Shown one piece after another: positions 25,751 through 33,992 of a stretch of DNA of 34,796 bases. The notes below the pieces were generated by a model. The model had not been told where the DNA came from, ran no database searches, and was given only the letters and a program-made list of their open reading frames with translations. This stretch comes from JAVKLU01 sp031538895 (GTDB lineage: Bacteria > Pseudomonadota > Gammaproteobacteria > Burkholderiales > Burkholderiaceae): assembly GCA_031538895.1 (NCBI GenBank), contig JAVKLU010000078.1, positions 1 to 34,796 on the forward strand. Direction: 5' to 3'. Both the position numbers and the translations under genes were made by a program. The first letter of the stretch is position 1, and every line of letters starts with the position of its first letter.

Positions 25751-26758
25751 ATGATAGAAGGGGGTAATTCTCAAATAGAACTTTTTATGGATACCGTAAT
25801 GAAAGCTCAATTAAAGACTCAATTTAGTCGCAAATTTTTTGTTGATTCCCAAAAAGTTAAAGCTCCGGCTTTTGTTTTAGGGTTTTTGACCTTGTTCTTA
25901 GGCTTGGGCGTGTGTTTGGATGCCAGTGCAGACGGGTCTTGTGTGAAAAAACGGACTCGTGGTGGGTATACGATTTCGCGCGATTGCGTTTATCAGGGTG
26001 ATCCAGAATCGTCTGGGCGGGCGGTGAACATTTATTTGGGTGGTGCTGAGCCAATGCTTGATCCCTCTCAAGTTCCTCCTTACGCGTCATCAGAACCGAA
26101 TAGTGTGTGCTATGCCGCCCCAAATCAGCCAGCGTATCAGCAGTCATATCAAAGCGCGTCTCAAAATTCTTACCAGCCCGCCTTGCAGCAAGTTGCTCCA
26201 GGGGTTTACGTGCAGCGTGCGCCGCAACCTGTTCAGCATCCGGCTCAGTATGGACGGGGCTATTATCCGATCGCCGGACAATATCCGGTAGCTTACGCGT
26301 CAAAAAATGGCTATGGACAGGCTTATTCAGTCCCGCAAGTATTTCAACAGCTAGGACCGCAATCGTTTAACGTGCAAAATTCTCCTTTGTTGCTATCGCC
26401 CAGTGCTTTGGCGCAAGCGGTTCCAGTGTATTTAGTTCAAAATACCAACTACGGTCAATTTCAAACAACACCTGTTGCAGCACCGGTACAAGTGGCACCT
26501 GTTGCAGCACCGGTTCGAGCAGCACCTGTTGCAGCACCGGTTCGAGCAGCACCTGTTGCAGCACCGGTTCGAGCAGCACCGGTTCGAGCAGCACCGGTAC
26601 GAGCCGCGCCGGTACGAGCGCAAAACCAATTTCGGGGTGAGGTTAATAATAATGTCGAGGTAGCTCCGGCGGAGGCGGTGGTGGCGGATGAGCAAGCTGT
26701 GACTGCGGAGGACGCTGTGACGGCGGCTGATGGTGATGTTGCCGAGGAAGTTTTTTAA
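25751..26758 (+). CDS. Exported protein of unknown function with Ala/Pro/Val tandem repeats
   Basis: I do not recognise this protein. It is 335 aa from the ATG at 25751; ATGs at 25787 and 25799 are alternatives, and none has a clear ribosome site. A hydrophobic stretch at about residues 38-56 ending DASA suggests a signal peptide cut near residue 60; from 25799 the signal would be about 44 residues. The mature part begins with a cysteine-containing basic segment (SCVKKRTRGGYTISRDC). Next comes a Gln/Tyr/Ser-rich region (about 110-235), then the APVAAPVRA repeat block (about 240-290), and last an acidic Ala/Val/Glu tail. There are no NxS/T sequons. It has its own strong promoter and terminator, so it is a single-gene unit and may be abundant. 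A surface or periplasmic structural role is a guess. Confidence 0.7.
   Translation: MIEGGNSQIELFMDTVMKAQLKTQFSRKFFVDSQKVKAPAFVLGFLTLFLGLGVCLDASADGSCVKKRTRGGYTISRDCVYQGDPESSGRAVNIYLGGAEPMLDPSQVPPYASSEPNSVCYAAPNQPAYQQSYQSASQNSYQPALQQVAPGVYVQRAPQPVQHPAQYGRGYYPIAGQYPVAYASKNGYGQAYSVPQVFQQLGPQSFNVQNSPLLLSPSALAQAVPVYLVQNTNYGQFQTTPVAAPVQVAPVAAPVRAAPVAAPVRAAPVAAPVRAAPVRAAPVRAAPVRAQNQFRGEVNNNVEVAPAEAVVADEQAVTAEDAVTAADGDVAEEVF
26469..26620 (+). repeat. Nested 27-bp and 15-bp tandem repeats (APV-rich coding repeat)
   Basis: There are four 27-bp units, starting at 26469, 26496, 26523 and 26550. Each consists of CACCTGTTGCAG plus a 15-base segment of the type CACCGGTTCGAGCAG. They are followed by about three copies of the 15-base segment alone (from 26577). 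All units are multiples of three. Units two to four are identical, indicating recent expansion. Confidence 0.95.
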
Positions 26759-26823
26759 TTGTAGTTATTGCTAATGCGCAGTTTTTTGTCTGTTGGCGGT
26801 GTGGTAAAGATAGCTAAAAATGG

Positions 26824-26856
26824 GCCATGCTGACAAAAGTCAGTGTGGCTTTTTTA
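26824..26856 (+). terminator. Rho-independent terminator after the APV-repeat gene
   Basis: GCCATGCTGAC (26824-26834), loop AAAA, GTCAGTGTGGC (26839-26849): an 11-bp stem with two G-T pairs, followed by six Ts. This separates the repeat-protein gene from the glycosyltransferase downstream. Confidence 0.9.
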
Positions 26857-26889
26857 TTGTCTTAATTACTGTCTTGAGCGAGATTATTG

Positions 26890-28752
26890 ATGAGTACTTT
26901 GGAGTTTTCATTAGACCGTTTTGAATACGTTAGCTACCGTCGGCAATATGAAGATGCGGCGCGTGAACTTTTGCTATTACTGCGCCTACTTGACAGTAAT
27001 TACGGCGATTTAAGCCAAGGTTTAAGCGGTAAAGTCGTCTCTGCAATTGGACAAGCTGAAGTGACGCCGCATTTTATTAATCGAGTCGCGGCAGCATTGT
27101 CGACTTTGTTTTCTGATCCTGCTTTTACCATTACGACTGAAGGTTTTAAAGAATTTATTTTTTTACACCGCTGGGTTGCTTCGATATTCTCAGCCAGTAC
27201 TTTTCGCAATGCCGATCACGTGATTCGAGTGTTAAATCTGCGCGGTCCAGGCGCTGACAGCGTTGAATTTAATAATGAATCTGATGTGCAAAAATTTTGT
27301 TTGTTGTATACGCCGGATTCCGAGATTCCCATTAACTTGGATATTTTGTGGGATTACAACAAAGAGTTAACGGCGTCTTTATGCTTTGCTTTGCTTTCGC
27401 CGCGTTTGTTAGGCAGTGTGGCCGCGCACAACAAGCGCGAAATTTTGCTCGAATGGATGCCGGCGCGGATTCGACAATTAGAGGACATCAATTTATTACC
27501 TTTGGGTGTTTTGCATGATGTGTATATGCATTGCAGTTACGCCGACTTGCCCAGTCGTCACAAAATCAAAGGCGCAATCAATCATTTGTTGCGCCGAATG
27601 ATTGAGGCGGAAGGCATCGAGGATGTCTCGTTTGATATCGCAGTCAAAGATAAAAAATCAAAGAAAGATGTCGCGCTCAAACGCGATAAACCTTTGTTGT
27701 TGATTGTGTTGGAATGGTTTACTGCGGGACATTCGATTTTCCGCACACATTCGCAAACCATGCGTTTTGCCAAAGAGCAATTTCATGTAGTGGCGATGGG
27801 ATATGAAAATTGCGTGGATGATCAAGGGCGTGCCGTGTTTGATGAATTTGTGTTGATTCCCGCCGGAACCAATACCATGGAATCGGTGCGTCAAGTACGT
27901 GATTACGCCCTCAAAAACCGACCGAGCGTTTTGTATATGCCCAGTTTAGGGATGTTCCCCTTGACCATGTTTTTGGCGAATCTTCGTATCGCGCCGATGC
28001 AAGTTTTTGCGCTAGGTCATCCGGCGACCAGCAATTCTCCTTACATGGATTACGTGAGCGTGGAAGACGATTACGTCGGTGATCCTGGATGCTTTAGCGA
28101 ACAATTGATACGCTTGCCTAAAGACGGTCAGCCTTATGTTCCAACCATATTTACAGTGCAACTCCCTGCGCGTGATTATTCGGTTCCAAAAGTCGTGAAT
28201 GTCGCTATTGCCGCGACGACGATGAAAATCAATCCGAGTTTTTTGGACACTTGTCGCGCCCTGTTAGAGCAATCGCGTGTGCCAGTGCGACTGCATTTCT
28301 TTGTCGGTTTTGCGCATGGCATTGTGTTCATGCAAGTCAAAAGTATTATTGAACACGCGGTGCCTGGTGCAATTGTGTATACCCATCAGGAATACGCGCA
28401 GTATTTGACGCGGATGAATGAATGTGATTTATTTTTGAGCCCATTCCCTTTTGGCAATACCAACGGAATTGTTGACGCTTTTAGTGTGGGCTTGCCTGGA
28501 GTGTGTCGTTCCGGCCCTGAAGTGTTTGAACATATTGATGAAGCCTTGTATCGCCGTGTTGGCTTGCCCGAGTGGACCATTACGCGCAGCAATGAGGAAT
28601 ATTTACACGCGGCTTTGCGCATGATTGAAATTCATCAAGAACGAATTGATTTACAAAAATATTTGATGGAATCGCATGCAGTTGAAAAGCTGTATCAAGG
28701 AGATCCACGATCACTGGGCCTTGAGTTGAAAAAACGTATCGTTGCAGAGTAA
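26890..28752 (+). CDS. HMW1C-like cytoplasmic protein N-glycosyltransferase (GT41)
   Basis: HMW1C/NGT enzymes transfer glucose from UDP-glucose to asparagine in NxS/T sequons in the cytosol. The ATG at 26890 gives 620 aa, the same length as Actinobacillus NGT as I recall it. An all-helical N-terminal domain (about 1-230) precedes the GT-B fold. Recognisable signatures are HSIFRTHS (281-288), YMPSLGM (349-355), ALGHPATSNS (374-383), VEDDYVG (391-397), TTMKINP (443-449, including the conserved nucleotide-sugar lysine) and FPFGNTNGIVD (519-529, with the conserved Asn/Asp). All expected active-site segments are present, so it should be active. There is no signal peptide. The stop is 6 bp from thyA. 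No adhesin or HMW1B-like secretin is in the window. The substrate is unknown. Confidence 0.9.
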   Translation: MSTLEFSLDRFEYVSYRRQYEDAARELLLLLRLLDSNYGDLSQGLSGKVVSAIGQAEVTPHFINRVAAALSTLFSDPAFTITTEGFKEFIFLHRWVASIFSASTFRNADHVIRVLNLRGPGADSVEFNNESDVQKFCLLYTPDSEIPINLDILWDYNKELTASLCFALLSPRLLGSVAAHNKREILLEWMPARIRQLEDINLLPLGVLHDVYMHCSYADLPSRHKIKGAINHLLRRMIEAEGIEDVSFDIAVKDKKSKKDVALKRDKPLLLIVLEWFTAGHSIFRTHSQTMRFAKEQFHVVAMGYENCVDDQGRAVFDEFVLIPAGTNTMESVRQVRDYALKNRPSVLYMPSLGMFPLTMFLANLRIAPMQVFALGHPATSNSPYMDYVSVEDDYVGDPGCFSEQLIRLPKDGQPYVPTIFTVQLPARDYSVPKVVNVAIAATTMKINPSFLDTCRALLEQSRVPVRLHFFVGFAHGIVFMQVKSIIEHAVPGAIVYTHQEYAQYLTRMNECDLFLSPFPFGNTNGIVDAFSVGLPGVCRSGPEVFEHIDEALYRRVGLPEWTITRSNEEYLHAALRMIEIHQERIDLQKYLMESHAVEKLYQGDPRSLGLELKKRIVAE

Positions 28753-28758
28753 TTGCCC

Positions 28759-29553
28759 ATGCGAGCTTATCTTGATCTTTTGCGTTATGTCGCCACTGAA
28801 GGGGTTGAAAAATCTGACCGCACGGGTACCGGTACGCGGTCGTGTTTTGGCTATCCTTTGCGCTTTGATTTAACGCAAGGTTTTCCCCTAGTCACTACCA
28901 AAAAAATTCATTTGAAGTCGGTCGTGCATGAACTGTTGTGGTTTTTGGCGGGCGATACCAATGTGCAGTATTTACGTCAAAACGGCGTACGGATTTGGGA
29001 TGAGTGGGCTGATGAGCGCGGCGACTTAGGCCCAGTGTATGGTGCGCAGTGGCGCAGTTGGCAAGGTGCTGATGGCGTGGTGGTTGATCAAATTTCTGAT
29101 GCATTGAATTTACTCAAAAACAATCCTGATTCGCGTCGCATCATCGTGTCGGCGTGGAATCCAGCTGCGATTTCTAAAATGGCACTTGCGCCTTGTCATG
29201 CGTTGTTTCAGTTTTATGTGGTGGATCAAAAATTGTCGTGCTTGCTGTATCAACGCAGCGCCGATATGTTTTTAGGCGTGCCTTTTAATATCGCTTCTTA
29301 TGCCTTATTGACGCACATGATGGCGCAACAAAGTGGTTTGATCGCTCATGAATTTATTTGGGTCGGCGGCGATTGTCACGTCTATACCAACCATCGGGCG
29401 CAAGTGCAAGAACAATTGTCACGCACGCCAAAAGACTTGCCCACATTACGTATCTTGCGTAAACCTAAAGATATTTTTTCGTATTGTTACGACGATTTTG
29501 AATTTGTCGGTTACGCCCCTCTGCCGGCGATTCAAGCGCCAGTCGCGGTATAG
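28759..29553 (+). CDS. thyA: Thymidylate synthase
   Basis: ThyA methylates dUMP to dTMP using methylene-tetrahydrofolate, yielding dihydrofolate. From the ATG at 28759 it is 264 aa, identical in length to E. coli ThyA. DRTGTGT (20-26), catalytic C146 in APCHALFQF, QRSADMFLGVPFNIASY and the C-terminal APVAV are intact. It lies 6 bp after the glycosyltransferase and 21 bp before folA, suggesting one transcript. Confidence 0.98.
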   Translation: MRAYLDLLRYVATEGVEKSDRTGTGTRSCFGYPLRFDLTQGFPLVTTKKIHLKSVVHELLWFLAGDTNVQYLRQNGVRIWDEWADERGDLGPVYGAQWRSWQGADGVVVDQISDALNLLKNNPDSRRIIVSAWNPAAISKMALAPCHALFQFYVVDQKLSCLLYQRSADMFLGVPFNIASYALLTHMMAQQSGLIAHEFIWVGGDCHVYTNHRAQVQEQLSRTPKDLPTLRILRKPKDIFSYCYDDFEFVGYAPLPAIQAPVAV

Positions 29554-29574
29554 CGAATTAACCAGGGAGCTGAT

Positions 29575-30162
29575 ATGCGAGTGAATTTGATCGCCGCGCA
29601 AGCCTTAAATCGGGTAATTGGTGACAATAATCGTCTGCCGTGGTCCTTACCAGAAGACTTGCGCTATTTCAAAACCCTGACCTTGAATCACACCATCATC
29701 ATGGGGCGCAATACCTTTGATTCGATTGGCAAACCGCTCAAAGAACGTCGCAATATCGTGTTGTCCAGTCGCTTGGATTTGGTGATTGATCAGTGCACGG
29801 TGTGCTCATCTTTGACGCAGGCGCTTCAGTTAAGTGCACATGAAAATGCCGTGTTTATCATTGGTGGCAGTCAGGTGTATCAAGAGGCGCTCAAAAAAAA
29901 TCTGGTTGACCGAATTTATTTGACTGAAATTCAAGAAATTTTTGCCGGTGATAGTTATTTTCCAATACTGAAAAAAGACGAATGGTGCGAAGTGTCGCGC
30001 GAACATCAGACCAGCACGACCGGTTTGGCGTTTGATTTTGTGATCTACGATCGGCATTTAGTCGCGGTGAATAAACGCAGCGAAATCAATCGTAACAACG
30101 CGGATAAACGAAGTGCATTTAAGGCCTTTATGGCGCGCCAAGAACAATTTTTGTGGGGCTAA
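29575..30162 (+). CDS. folA: Dihydrofolate reductase with C-terminal extension
   Basis: FolA regenerates tetrahydrofolate, completing the cycle with ThyA. AGGGAG sits 5 bases before the ATG. The fold is complete by about residue 160: VIGDNNRLPWSLPEDLRYFK with the active-site acid at D28, IMGRNTFDSIGKPL, and IIGGSQVYQEAL. The product is 195 aa, against about 160 for E. coli, because of a basic C-terminal tail of about 35 residues ending QEQFLWG that I do not recognise. Confidence 0.96.
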   Translation: MRVNLIAAQALNRVIGDNNRLPWSLPEDLRYFKTLTLNHTIIMGRNTFDSIGKPLKERRNIVLSSRLDLVIDQCTVCSSLTQALQLSAHENAVFIIGGSQVYQEALKKNLVDRIYLTEIQEIFAGDSYFPILKKDEWCEVSREHQTSTTGLAFDFVIYDRHLVAVNKRSEINRNNADKRSAFKAFMARQEQFLWG

Positions 30163-30206
30163 GCGAGGCACATTACTGCGCTAACTGACGGAGTCAAATT
30201 CATAGT

Positions 30207-30344
30207 ATGGCGCTTGTTGAAATAGCGGCTCTTTCTAAATTGAGGCGCCAGATCATGGCGCGTTATGTGGTCAGTAATATGCTTAGTAATATGACCATAA
30301 GTGATATTTTATTTTTAAAACAAATACTTACACTACTTTATTAA
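30207..30344 (+). CDS. Possible small ORF, 45 aa, unknown
   Basis: An open frame from ATG 30207 to TAA 30344 fills much of the folA-gspD gap. It encodes 45 residues, a basic/polar start (KLRRQIMARY) and a hydrophobic end (ILFLKQILTLLY). GGAG lies 13 bases upstream, farther than usual. I recognise no family; it may be chance. The remaining gap is AT-rich and should hold the gspD promoter, but no strong match was found. Confidence 0.2.
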   Translation: MALVEIAALSKLRRQIMARYVVSNMLSNMTISDILFLKQILTLLY

Positions 30345-30390
30345 AGTTTTTTATAGTAAAATTATGCTAACTCTTTGTTTTATTTGAACT

Positions 30391-32361
30391 GTGAAATTAT
30401 TTAACGCCTACCTAATCCCCTTAATTCTGGTGGTTGCCTCTTTGAGCCTCATTTTGAGTACCCCACAAGTGTGGGCTGCGGATGTGACGCTGAATTTTGT
30501 CGATACTGATATCGAGACGGTCGTCCGATCAGTTGGGCAATCGAGTAATAAAAATTTTGTTTTGGATGCGCGTGTTACCGGCAATATCACTTTAAATTTA
30601 GATAAACCGGTTTCACCTTTGCAGGCCTTGCAAGCCTTGCAGGCCGCCTTACGCACCAAAGGTTTTGCAATGGTCGAAACAGATGGTTTGGTGCGTGTCG
30701 TACCGGAAAGCGAAGCCAAGCTCTTAGGTGGGAAAGTGCAGGCAGGGCGTTCAGGCAATCTGGGCAATTTAATCGTGACCCAAATTGTTAAGTTGAAGTA
30801 TGAGACAGCAGAAAGTCTCCTGCCCATCTTGCGCCCCTTAATTTCACCAAACAATATGATTAGTGCTTATCCCAGCAATAACAGTTTGGTCATCACCGAT
30901 TACGCGGACAACATTAAACGTATCGAGCGAATTATTGAAACCATCGATATTGCCGACGGCGGCAGTTTTGATGTCGTGGTGGCAAAAAATGCGACTGCGT
31001 TAGAGATTGCCAATACCCTAACGCGCTTGCTTGATACGGGATCCGCTGATCCTGCCCAGCGCGTAGTGGTGGTGGCAGAGCCGCGTACTAATTCAATTTT
31101 ATTGCGGGCGCGTAATCCTTCGCGCTTAAAAACGGCGCGCCAATTGTTGGACAAATTGGATTTACCCGATAACTCGCAAACGCGGATTCACGTGTTTGCT
31201 TTGAAAAACGCTGACGCAGTGAAGTTGGCAGAAACTTTACGTGCAGTGGCGAGTTCTGAAACCGCGCTGGTTTCTGGCGCTGATAAACAAGCCCAAGCGG
31301 CGGCCGTGAGCGGGGGTGGTACTGGATCAAAAGTATCGATTCAAGCCTATGCGGCATCGAATACTTTGGTGATTACCGCGCCCGATTTGATGTTCAATAA
31401 TTTGCGAGAAATTATTGAAAAACTGGATGTGCGACGTGCGCAGGTGTATGTCGAAGCCCTGATTGTTGAAATCAACGCGGATAAAGCCAGCGAGTTAGGG
31501 GTTCAGTGGATGACGGGGGCTAATGGCGGTACACCTTATGTTTTAGGTACGAATTTTAATGCTGGTGGCGCGAATATTTTAAGTTTAGCGGCGGGCAGTA
31601 CGATACCAAATGTGGGGCTGAATTTGGGTTTGGGGTCAACGGTTGATGGCAAATTAGCGCTGACCACTTTGGCGCGCGCATTGGCGACTGAAACCAAAGC
31701 CAATGTCCTGTCCACCCCGACTTTGCTGACTTTGGATAACGAAGAAGCCAAAATTATCGTCGGACAAAACGTTCCCTTTGTGACGGGGCAATACGCCCAA
31801 ACCGCAGGCGCGACGAGCGCATCACCGTTTCAAACCATTGAGCGCAAGGATGTCGGTTTAACTTTGAAAATCAAACCGCAAATTGGTGAAGATGGCGCGG
31901 TCAAATTGACGATTTATCAAGAGGCCTCGTCGGTACAAAATGCAGCTAATGCCAGTGCGGGCTTGATTACCAATAAACGTTCTTTGGACAGCAGTGTGAT
32001 TGTGGATGATGGGCAAATTGTTGCTTTGGGTGGTTTGATTTCTGATACGGTTTCGGAAACGGTGCAAAAAGTGCCTTGGTTAGGTGATATCCCCTATTTG
32101 GGCGCGTTGTTTCGCTATCGAACGACAGGGCATACCAAAACCAATTTGATGATTTTCTTGCGCCCGACCGTGATTCGTGAAGGTAAGGATTTAAACCGTT
32201 TGACGAGTAATCGTTATAACCAAATCAAAACTAATTTTGAAAATGATGGGGGCGATGCTTCCTTGCCCAAATTGCCGGAACTTGAACTGTCCAATAATTT
32301 GCGGGGCAATTTTTTATTGCCTCCTGTGAAACAAAGTCCGCGTAAACTCGCTCCAAAATAG
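30391..32361 (+). CDS. gspD: Type II secretion secretin GspD
   Basis: GspD is the outer-membrane channel of the type II secretion system. It is 656 aa from a GTG start. A signal peptide of about 29 residues ends VWA. The N0 domain (VTLNFVDTDIETVVRSVGQ) and N1-N3 repeats follow, and the secretin core begins at about residue 345 (RRAQVYVEALIVEI) with VPFVTGQY, ERKDVGLTLKIKPQI, VDDGQIVALGGLI and VPWLGDIPYLGALFR. A short LQALQALQAA run near residue 73 comes from near-perfect 9-bp repeats. gspE follows. Confidence 0.95.
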   Translation: MKLFNAYLIPLILVVASLSLILSTPQVWAADVTLNFVDTDIETVVRSVGQSSNKNFVLDARVTGNITLNLDKPVSPLQALQALQAALRTKGFAMVETDGLVRVVPESEAKLLGGKVQAGRSGNLGNLIVTQIVKLKYETAESLLPILRPLISPNNMISAYPSNNSLVITDYADNIKRIERIIETIDIADGGSFDVVVAKNATALEIANTLTRLLDTGSADPAQRVVVVAEPRTNSILLRARNPSRLKTARQLLDKLDLPDNSQTRIHVFALKNADAVKLAETLRAVASSETALVSGADKQAQAAAVSGGGTGSKVSIQAYAASNTLVITAPDLMFNNLREIIEKLDVRRAQVYVEALIVEINADKASELGVQWMTGANGGTPYVLGTNFNAGGANILSLAAGSTIPNVGLNLGLGSTVDGKLALTTLARALATETKANVLSTPTLLTLDNEEAKIIVGQNVPFVTGQYAQTAGATSASPFQTIERKDVGLTLKIKPQIGEDGAVKLTIYQEASSVQNAANASAGLITNKRSLDSSVIVDDGQIVALGGLISDTVSETVQKVPWLGDIPYLGALFRYRTTGHTKTNLMIFLRPTVIREGKDLNRLTSNRYNQIKTNFENDGGDASLPKLPELELSNNLRGNFLLPPVKQSPRKLAPK

Positions 32362-32418
32362 TGCGTCAAGAAGGCGTCAAGGCGTCTTGTATCAGGATGC
32401 GTTATTCAAAAAAATGTA

Positions 32419-33978
32419 TTGACAAAGAATGTATTGATTAAAGTGAATGTGTCAACTTCTGTTATTTCAACCCCTAACGCCCCCATTGTGATCGCGCCAG
32501 ACGCGGTAACACCAGAATTGGTCGGTGCGCCAATCTCCCAAGCCCCCTCTGCGGATGCTTTATCGTGTGTGCCGGTGACGTTTGCACGCCGTTATCAGGT
32601 ACTGCCTTTGGCGCGTGACTCTCAATTATCGGTGGCGGTGACTGCCAAAACACCCGTGTTGGCGATTTCTGAATTGTCGCGCAGCTTTGGCGCTTTAGAT
32701 GTACAACGATGGGATGAGGATCAATTGTTGCGCGCGCTTGACGGCGCGTATACCCAGTCGTTCGCACCGACAGAAGGCGGTGATGTCGCCGATGCCTTTG
32801 ATACTGATTTGGATTTGTCTAAGTTGATCCAAGATCTTCCTGAAATTGAAGATTTACAAGATAGTACCGATTCAGCGCCGATTATTCGCATGATTAACAT
32901 GCTGTTTCGACAAGCGCGTCGCGATGGCGCATCGGATATTCATATCGAACCATTTGAGCAAATTTCGTTTGTGCGTTTTCGCGTTGACGGCACTTTGCGC
33001 GACATCGTTAAACCACGAAAATCATTGCACGCGGCGCTGATCTCTCGAATCAAAATCATGGCGCAATTGGATATTGCTGAAAAACGCCTGCCTCAAGATG
33101 GACGTATCAGTATCAAAATTGCTGGACGTCCGATTGATGTGCGGGTCTCAACGCTACCGACTGGACACGGTGAGCGTGCGGTGTTGCGTTTATTGGATAA
33201 AGACAGCGGTTCTTTAGATCTTGGGCGCTTGGGAATGGACGCCGTCATGTTGGCGCGTTTTCGTGAACTGATCAATTTGCCACATGGCATTGTTTTGGTC
33301 ACTGGGCCGACGGGGTCGGGAAAAACGACGACTTTGTATGCCGGCTTGTCGCATATGGATGCGAGTCGCACCAATATCATGACGGTTGAAGACCCGATTG
33401 AATATGATTTAGAAGGCGTTGGGCAAACACAAATCAATAACAAAATTGAAATGAGTTTTGCGCGCGCACTGCGGGCGATTTTGCGTCAAGATCCTGATGT
33501 GATCATGATTGGCGAGATTCGCGATTTAGAGACCGCACAAATTGCGGTACAAGCATCATTAACGGGGCATTTAGTGTTGGCAACTTTGCATACCAACGAC
33601 GCTAGCGCGGCGGTCACACGTTTGGTTGATATGGGCGTCGAACCGTTTTTATTGGCGTCAAGTTTGTCGGGCGTACTGGCGCAACGCTTGGTGCGAAAAC
33701 TGTGTTCGCATTGTAAAAAACAAGATGAACATGGTGAATACGAAGCACTCGGTTGTCGTCAATGCGGCGGGGTGGGTTATACCGGTCGCACAGGGATTTA
33801 CGAATTATTAGAAATTGATCAAAGCATTCGCAATTTGGTTCACAACAAATCTAGCGAACACGATGTTCGTCACGCGGCTGTTCAAAACGGAATGGTGACG
33901 ATGCGCGAAGACGGTGAACGTTGGGTTAAATCGGGCGCGACCAACCTCGCGGAAATTATTCGTGTCACACGAGATTAA
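32419..33978 (+). CDS. gspE: Type II secretion ATPase GspE
   Basis: GspE is the cytoplasmic hexameric ATPase that powers pseudopilus assembly. Walker A is GPTGSGKTTT, with the Asp box (NIMTVEDPIEYDLEG), Walker B (DPDVIMIGEIRD), the His box (LATLHTND) and a four-cysteine zinc motif CSHC...CRQC near the C terminus. From the TTG at 32419 it is 519 aa. The start is uncertain: there is no in-frame ATG near the 5' end, and GTGs at 32443 or 32449 are possible. It lies 57 bp after gspD. gspF would be expected next but is not there. Confidence 0.93.
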   Translation: MTKNVLIKVNVSTSVISTPNAPIVIAPDAVTPELVGAPISQAPSADALSCVPVTFARRYQVLPLARDSQLSVAVTAKTPVLAISELSRSFGALDVQRWDEDQLLRALDGAYTQSFAPTEGGDVADAFDTDLDLSKLIQDLPEIEDLQDSTDSAPIIRMINMLFRQARRDGASDIHIEPFEQISFVRFRVDGTLRDIVKPRKSLHAALISRIKIMAQLDIAEKRLPQDGRISIKIAGRPIDVRVSTLPTGHGERAVLRLLDKDSGSLDLGRLGMDAVMLARFRELINLPHGIVLVTGPTGSGKTTTLYAGLSHMDASRTNIMTVEDPIEYDLEGVGQTQINNKIEMSFARALRAILRQDPDVIMIGEIRDLETAQIAVQASLTGHLVLATLHTNDASAAVTRLVDMGVEPFLLASSLSGVLAQRLVRKLCSHCKKQDEHGEYEALGCRQCGGVGYTGRTGIYELLEIDQSIRNLVHNKSSEHDVRHAAVQNGMVTMREDGERWVKSGATNLAEIIRVTRD

Positions 33979-33992
33979 GGGCTTACTCAACT

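Noticed and set aside
26469..26620. Regular repeats considered as a CRISPR array
   Set aside because: The units are contiguous without unique spacers, and they encode protein in frame.
26367..26695. Antisense frames giving Cys/Asn/Arg-rich or Leu/Pro/Val-rich repeats
   Set aside because: These are shadows of the 27-bp coding repeat on the other strand.
25751..26758. APV-repeat protein as the substrate of the neighbouring N-glycosyltransferase
   Set aside because: No NxS/T sequon in the translated protein, and a strong terminator separates the two genes.
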